Shown here: in pieces, positions 58,501-64,000 of the stretch | Position numbering within the stretch: the first letter of the stretch is position 1 | Layout: the number at the start of each line of letters is the position of its first letter | Source of the DNA: Pleodorina starrii | Lineage: Eukaryota > Chlorophyta > Chlorophyceae > Chlamydomonadales > Volvocaceae | Length of the DNA stretch: 64,000 nucleotides | Assembly: GCA_030267565.1 (NCBI GenBank) | Contig: BRXU01000016.1 | Span: 1,692,501 to 1,756,500 of the forward strand | Direction of reading: 5' to 3' | Position numbers and translations under genes: made by a program | Notes under the pieces: model-generated | Seen by the model: only the letters and a program-made list of their open reading frames with translations | What the model was told of the DNA's origin: nothing | Databases searched by the model: none

Positions 58501-60565
58501 CGAGTCAGAGAGGCGTGCGCGGCAGGCGGCGGAGGAGTAGGAAAACGGAAATCGCAGCGGCGGAAACGGAGGGCGAGGGGGATCCGCGCTGCGGCGGCGG
58601 CGGACAAGATGCACCCCAAGGTAGGTGAACACGCGATCGCGCGCGAGCACGCGGCCTCGCGCGGGCGCAAGAGCACGCACCACCAGCACTGCCGCCGACC
58701 CACCAGATCCGAGACCTGGCACCGCGGCGGCGGGTGCACTCGGCCGCCCTGCTGTACAGCCGTACGGACGCTGGACGAGCTCGCCAGCGACCGCTGCATC
58801 ATGTGCTGCAGGTGCTGCTGCTGCGCCTGCGCCTGGTGCTGCTGCTGCAGTAGCAACATGGTGCGCCGCTGCACGCTCGTGGTGGAATGCAGCGGCGGCG
58901 GCGTCGATGCCGCGCTGCCGACGGCCGTGTCGATGCCGCTGCCCGCGCCGCCGTCGCCGCCGGCGGCGGCGGCGGCGGCGACGAGCGCGTGCCCCCTGCC
59001 GCTGACGCTGCCGGTTCCCATCAGCGCAGAGACGATGCTGTTGCAGCTGTTCATGAGCTGGTGGTTGCCGAGGGCGTTGGTGCCGGCGGTGGTGGGCGTG
59101 GGCGTGGCGAGGAGGGCGTGGGGGCCGGTGGCGGTGGTGTTGGAGAGGCGGCTGCGCGGCACGCGCGGCGCGGTTTCGGAGCCGTCGCGTGTGGCTGGCA
59201 CCGCGGCGAGGGAGGCGAGGGTGGACCAGCAGGCACCGTTGGCGGTGGTGAGGGCGGTGCCCAGGCAGGCGTTCTCGGGGGCTGGTCGGGACAGCGGAGG
59301 GAAGGGGGGGGGTTTGAAGAGTGAAAGCGTGAGTTTGTAATAATGAAAAAGGCTGGGGGAGGGGTATCCACGTATAGGCCGGGGGTTGGTGGTGGTGTTA
59401 GAATGCATGGAGTCATTGGTACTTGTTGCCGCAACCAGTCCGGGGGGCGCAGGTGCAGGGTTGGCCAGCCGGCGCCGGCGCCGGGACGCGGCAGCGGCGG
59501 CGGCGGCGGGGAGAAAGGGCCGCGGGGGATTAGTGCGGGCCAGCGTGCCGTGAGGCAGACACTGAACACGTACACACACACGCCGGGGGGACCGCGACGG
59601 GACGGGGGTCCCACTGTGCTGGGGCATACCAGCCACACACATACACACGCACACACACACAGGGTTAACGACGGCGCGGGTGACCCACTGGTGAGGAGGG
59701 TGAAGTTGTTGGTCCCGCGGCTCATCAGCAGCTGCGCCAGCGCCGCGCCGTCCGCCTCCGCCGCCGCTACCGCCATCGAATCCGCCGCCGCGCCGTCGCG
59801 AATCCCGCAGACGCGCAGCGACAGCGACGCCGACACCGCCGTCGCCTCCTGACCCGAGTCCGCTGCCAATCTGACGGCGCCGCCGCCGGAGCCAGAAGTC
59901 AGCGGCAGCGGCAGCATTCCGTTCGCCGCCGCGCTGTCCATCGACCCCGCCGACGCCAGGGCGGCGGCGGCGCTGCCGCCGCCGCCGCCGGCCGCCAGGC
60001 CCGATGCTTGCCGGTGCGGGCCAGAGTCGTCGGGGGCGCTGCGGGTCGTTCCGAGACGGCCAATGGGCACCGACGCGGCGCGGCCGAGCAGGCCGCTGCC
60101 GCCGCCGGCGGAGCCCGACACCGCGTCCCACATGTACTGCAGCTCCGCCGACGCCGCATCGGAGAGGCAGGCGCTGGCGGCGGGCAGCAGCAGCTGCGCG
60201 TGAGTGAGGGCGGGCGGGACGCGGCGGATGGATGGGCGCGGGCCTCGGGGGAGGGCTTGATAAGGACGGGGGCATTGGAGAAGGGCCCGGGAAGGGAGGG
60301 CGCGGTGGGAGGGGGCGTGCAAAGCTGGTGGCGTCACCTGACGACGAGCGGGAGAGAGGGTTGGGCGAGGAGACGAGGGGCCCCAGGCAACGAGCGCGAA
60401 TGGGTTGGGTTCCGGTTGGCGGCAGTGGCGGCGGCTCGCAAGTCTTAGTGGGAGCCCCCGGTGACGGCGACGGTCAGGGGAGATGGGCTCCAGGCAACCG
60501 CGGAGAAGCCGACTGCACACGATCCGGATGAGGAGCGCGCCAGACCCGCGCCAAACCGCAATGCA

Positions 60566-60603
<38 letters not shown>

Positions 60604-63600
60604 GCACTCCCATCTCACTCACCTCCAGCAGTACTTGCGCCCTGTTCCTCGCGGCGCACAGCAGCGACGCCGGCAGGCGCTCCTGCGAGGTGAGGTACAG
60701 CGCCAAACACACGTCGAAACCGCCGCTGCCGCCGCCGCCGCCAATGCTGCCGGCAGTGCGCTGCACGGGCGCCGGCCACAGCGTCGACGCCGGCGACGTC
60801 GCGCCGTTGCCGGTGTTGCGCGCGTCCGGCCGCCATCCAGCCGTATTGGCGGTGTCAACGGCGGCGGCGGCGGCGCCGCCGCCGCCGTATTTCGTTGTTT
60901 CCGGCGGCAGCAGCGTCACGGAGCCCATCACCAGCGCCAGGGACGCCGGGCCGCCGCCAGCGGCGACGCCGCCGCCGCCGCTGGCCGTGCCCCCGGCGGT
61001 CGCAGACATTGCGCCGCCGCCGCGGCCGCCGCCGCCGGCGGCGGCGCCAATGCCCGTGCGCAGCAGCAGTACGACATCCCCCGACGGCTGGTCCGTGTCG
61101 TTCACGTAGGCGTGCACGTGAGGTACGACCGCGCCGCCCATGCGGCACACGCGGAACGCCCCGCCGCCGCCACTGCCGTACAAAGGGCCCACGAGCAGCG
61201 ACCCGACGGTCATGAAGTTCGAGTAGCCGGCGGCGGCGCGCGGCATCGGCGACGGCGCGCTCGACGGCGGGCCGCCACCGCCGCCGCTGACGCTGACGCC
61301 GCTGTCGCCATTGTGCGAGAGCGCGCTTATCGTCACACGGACCGCGCTGGAGACCAAGCCGCCAGATGCCGACGCGGCGGCGGCGGCGCCGGCGGCGGCG
61401 TGGCCCGCGGCGGCGGCGGCGGCGGGCACCCGCGCGGCCTTCCTCGCCAGCGCCGACAGCAGCGTCGACTCCAGTGAGAAGGGCCGAGCCTGCGCCGTTG
61501 CAAGGGCAGTACACACGCCGCACGTATACACACGCCCACCACGGGCCCGCGGTCACACGCATATGGAGCTGGCTGACGCGCACATGGCCGCAATGGCCAG
61601 AACAAAATGAACATACATGAGCATACGGTACGCGCAATGAACCGCGTGCGGCCAGGCGCCGCAGGCCGCGGCGTGTGGCGCGCCCAGTCCCTTCCCCTGC
61701 CGATTCCCGCCTCCGTACCTTCCACGAGCGCGACGGCAGCTCCGCCCCGCACCGGCGTCCCCACTCCGCCGTCAGCTGAAACGACTGGACGCCGCTGGGC
61801 AGGCCGGCCGGCGGGGGCGGCTGGGAGCCGGGCCCTACCAGGGCGGAGCTGAGGGAATCCAGGGCAGGGCCGCTGCCGGAGGGGATGCCGCTGCTGAGCT
61901 TGGCGGCGAGGAGCCTGTGCATGGCACCGGGGGGGTCAGGGTCAGGGAGTGATATGCTCCTATATTTAAAAAAACGAGTCACTGCGGACATTGTTGAGCA
62001 AGCTGCCACGGCCGCTGCCACGGCCGCACCGGGGGGGTGTTGCAAAAATGAAACAAGGAGCCCTGCGGACGACGTAGCCTGAAGCGCGACTGGATCCACG
62101 TCGTGCCTCCCGAAGTAAGGACTGATTACCAACCCCGGGAGGACTTCCCGGGGGCGTATAAAGAGAATTTCGCAGCGGAGGGGGGAGGGAGGCCCGCCGC
62201 CGTGGTGGTGTGACACGTATGGTGCGAAGCACAGCGTGGGAACGACGCTGCAGTGGGCCATAACCTCCGTAGCGGCCAGCCCAGCACCTGCGGTGCCCCA
62301 CGACGGGTTCACCCGCCCACCCGTTCACTACCCACCCACACCCACCTGTCCGCAAAGGACTGCTGGTTCAGCGACCGCGTCGCCGCGCGCGACGCGGGAC
62401 CCAGATTCGCTGCCGGCCGCGAGAACAGCTCCGAAACCCCTACCGCCGCCGCCGCCGCCGCCGCCGCGCCGCCGTTACCGCCCTGGCCGTGCAGCCCCAG
62501 CTGGCCCTGAGTCGCCGCCGCCGCCGCCGCCATCGCCCCCGGCGGCTGCTCCGTGAGCAGAAACCCAAACTGCGGGCCGCCGCGCACGCCCGGCGCGTAC
62601 GGCACCAACGCCAGGCGTACGGCAAAGTCCACGTGCAGCTCCGAAGCCAGCGCCTCCGTCACGGCCGAGGAGAGGCAGTTGGCGAGGCCCTGGAGGTCGG
62701 GTGCGGCAGCTAGGTCGCAGGCGGCGACTGTTACCTGTTGTGGGTTGTGGCGGTGTTTGCGGGGGGGGGCGGGAGGACGCTGGTGTTGAGATGGTTGTCG
62801 AGGAGAGGCCGGAGACCGCAAGACAAGAGACAGGATATGGGTGAGGCTATGGTTTTGAGGGACTGAATGAGGAGGTGGGCGGTGGGGTTGGTTGATGGCC
62901 GTGGTGGTGGTGGTGGTGATGCGGCGGCGGTGGTTGTGGTTCTGGAGGGCTGTGGGTCCCGGTCGCGTGACACCCAACCAGCAGCAGCAGGTGGCGGTTG
63001 CGGTGGTGGTGGTGGTAAGGGTTTCAGAGCCGGAAGCACTCCTGGCCTCCGGGCCGTCCCTTAAGACAGTTCACTCATCACCCAGGGCACCAGGGTGAGC
63101 CGGTTGGTTGGCGTGGGTGGGTGGGTGGGTGGGTGTGTTTGGGGCCGTCGCTGTCTCATTGCTGGACGCCCTAGGCCCTGTCACTCCCTTGCCGCACTCC
63201 CTCCCTCCCTCCCTACCCACTTCCCAAACCCGAAAGCTGCAGCGCCCTAGCTGCGGCGGGAATCCACACAAAGCCGCAACACCGCCCGGCGGGCCCACAG
63301 GAGAAGGGGCAGTGCTCAGCCGCATCAGAGACCCCAAAAAGGCACACGGCCCCTATCCTGTACGGCAGGCAGTACGACTGGCGCCGCTACCGACGCACCC
63401 GCTGCATGTCCGAGAGGTGCGGCCCCAAGCAGCACTCCGTCACCACCGCCGCGGCGCCCAGTACCAGCTCCCGGCTAGGGCCGCCCTGCGGCCCCTCCGA
63501 CTTGACAGCCACGAACTCCACGGTGCCCACCGGCATCAACGGCGGCGGCGGCGCCGGCAGCGGCGCAACCAGCAGCAGGGCCCCCAGCAGGTCCGTACCC

Positions 63601-64000
63601 AAGCGCAGTGGAACCAAATGGGCCGCCACTGACGGCGCCGTCGCGACCGATGCCGCCGGTTCGGCGGGTCCGCAGCCGCCGCCGCGGCCGCCGCCGGCGG
63701 CGGCCGATGCCGTGTCGGCCGCTACGGCCCGAAGCAGCTGCCGCCAGTCGTCCGGTGCCGTGTGCGGTGATGCCGCCGCCCCTGGCGGCGCCTGGCCACT
63801 CTTGGGCGCGGGTTGGGAGTCCGCCTTCGCCGGCGCTCGCGGTGGCTCCAGGGGCGGTTCCTGGAGGCGACATTTCGGGTGGGGGGCCCGGTGGTGGTGG
63901 TGGTGGTGGTGGTGGGGACGAATGTGGGGTAAAGCGAGTGTGGAGTGTCCAACGATGCAAGCTGGGGGTACGGGAGAGTGGGCTGCTGAGGAGCGACCCC
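49505..64000 (-). CDS. Large sensor-like / non-RD protein kinase (paralog 2), 5' end beyond right edge
   Basis: Same architecture as the gene at 22927-35337. N-terminal exons near 63629-63387 ([20 protein letters not shown]), 62760-62350, 61923-61715, 61491-60622 ([20 protein letters not shown]), 60198-59687, 59283-58620 and 58326-58219. Kinase exons: [13 protein letters not shown] (56.6 kb), VAVKVMRAP and [15 protein letters not shown] (56.25-56.03 kb), IYSYHTRV with polyGly insert (55.7 kb), hinge [16 protein letters not shown] (55.35 and 54.60 kb), one exon 53965-53607 with [31 protein letters not shown] (53.40 kb), [10 protein letters not shown] (51.1 kb), [15 protein letters not shown] (50.9 kb), [19 protein letters not shown] (50.5 kb), [15 protein letters not shown] (50.0 kb) and [20 protein letters not shown] at the end (stop 49505). 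Catalytic residues are intact and the loop is HCD (non-RD). Introns carry very long simple repeats. The role is unknown; the tie to paralog 1 is certain from exon-by-exon similarity. Confidence 0.75.
51125..51200. repeat. Pentanucleotide microsatellite (GGGTT)n
   Basis: About 15 GGGTT units directly upstream (in sense) of the [10 protein letters not shown] exon. The sense strand is AACCC, acting as an acceptor-proximal pyrimidine-rich tract. Confidence 0.95.
51207..51300 (-). repeat. Intronic element family B, copy 3, with family-C extension
   Basis: Plus strand GGTTATCCACGTTTAGGCCG followed by GAGCC (51209-51233) is the complement of the CNX1E family B text. About 25 bp further on, TCTGAAGAGTGAAT and AATGAAACAAGAAGCCCTGC (to about 51310) resemble the block at 59310-59350 and the string at 62045-62065. 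In sense orientation within the kinase intron. Confidence 0.75.
51550..53297. repeat. 1.75-kb (CCCT)n polypyrimidine array in a kinase intron
   Basis: Almost pure CCCT tetranucleotides with scattered CCT and CCCCT phase shifts, between the DFG exon (53403-53313) and the [10 protein letters not shown] exon (51115-51055). On the sense strand it is AGGG repeated over 1.7 kb. Every frame is open through it, producing spurious 680-700-codon frames on both strands. Confidence 0.98.
54390..54430 (-). repeat. Intronic element family A, copy 5
   Basis: Plus strand AGGGAGTGATATGCTCC at 54390-54406, then ATGATATAAC and ATGAGACACTGCGG. In sense orientation in the intron between the [11 protein letters not shown] exon and the HCDVK exon. 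Confidence 0.8.
54793..54866. repeat. Hexanucleotide microsatellite (CACCCG)n
   Basis: About 11 units, with CACCCA variants at both ends, in an intron of the second sensor kinase. Confidence 0.9.
55225..55335. repeat. 15-bp minisatellite GACATGATGTGACGC
   Basis: About seven tandem copies with GACAC variants, immediately downstream (in sense) of the short hinge exon ending LIME. Confidence 0.9.
56921..57943. repeat. 1.0-kb 9-bp minisatellite GGAAGGGAG
   Basis: About 110 almost perfect copies. The sense strand of the host gene is CTCCCTTCC, a pure polypyrimidine tract, in the long intron before the P-loop exon. Frames through it read as Glu-Gly-Arg or Pro-Phe repeats and are artefacts. Confidence 0.98.
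59310..59385 (-). repeat. Intronic element family B, copy 4, with family-C extension
   Basis: Plus strand TTTGAAGAGTGAAAGCGTGA, AATAATGAAAAAGG, then GGGTATCCACGTATAGGCCG (59361-59381). In sense this reads family B first, then TCATTATT and TTTCACTCTTCAAACCCCC, ending near the acceptor at about 59284. Confidence 0.8.
61944..62075 (-). repeat. Intronic element family A, copy 6, with upstream family-C block
   Basis: Plus strand AGGGAGTGATATGCTCC at 61944-61960, then ACGAGTCACTGCGGACATTG (61975-61994). A second block with AATGAAACAAGGAGCCCTGC, GGACGACG follows at about 62048-62075. Both blocks share the sense string CGTCCGCAG, suggesting that A and C are forms of one element. The intron's acceptor lies about 20 bp after the core. 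Confidence 0.8.

Overview
The window reads as nuclear DNA of a chlamydomonadalean (volvocine-type) green alga. The signs are GC-rich coding sequence, many small exons split by short GC-rich introns with GTGCGG/GTGAGT donors, polypyrimidine acceptors, interstitial TTTTAGGG-type telomere motifs (the Chlamydomonas repeat), long GT-rich and C-rich simple repeats, and an expanded class of serine/threonine/tyrosine-like kinases with HCD catalytic loops. The species cannot be named from the sequence alone.

Layout from left to right. (1) 1-5038, minus strand: a receptor-like gene with signal peptide, extracellular region with LRR-like exons and a transmembrane segment; its expected kinase domain lies beyond the left edge. 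(2) 7278-12780, minus: a complete nine-exon EXD2-type 3'-5' exonuclease with the C-terminal Cys/His region of that family. (3) 12953-13408, minus: a two-exon 95-residue RING-finger protein with an acidic tail. (4) 13797-17672, plus: a complete nine-exon CNX1E (molybdopterin molybdotransferase), including a 19-nt exon, head-to-head with the RING gene. (5) 17.7-22.9 kb: a gene-poor interval with minisatellites. (6) 22927-35337, minus: a roughly 12.4-kb multi-exon gene joining a sensor-like N-terminal region to a non-RD kinase. (7) 36098-42158: a 6,061-bp DNA transposon-like element with 493-bp terminal inverted repeats, a TGCG target-site duplication and two divergent genes, one of them an intact six-exon 875-codon gene with no recognisable transposase domain. 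(8) 42.2-49.5 kb: mostly intergenic, with a probable LINE-type remnant near 45.1-45.5 kb. (9) 49505 to beyond 64000, minus: a second sensor-kinase gene, paralogous to the one at 22.9-35.3 kb.

The most interesting signals are two. The first is the 6.06-kb inverted-repeat element, whose two genes both carry Cys/His clusters and Gly/Arg-rich tracts and fit no family I recognise. The second is a set of short dispersed elements (core GGAGCATATCACTCCCT, and core GGCCTATACGTGGATA) found only inside introns and always in the sense orientation of the host gene, on both strands and across unrelated genes. That pattern suggests introner-like or other intron-dependent elements. The two paralogous kinases also differ by one intron exactly at the catalytic HCD motif. 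Large polypurine/polypyrimidine and G-rich arrays (up to about 1.75 kb) sit inside introns of the kinase genes.
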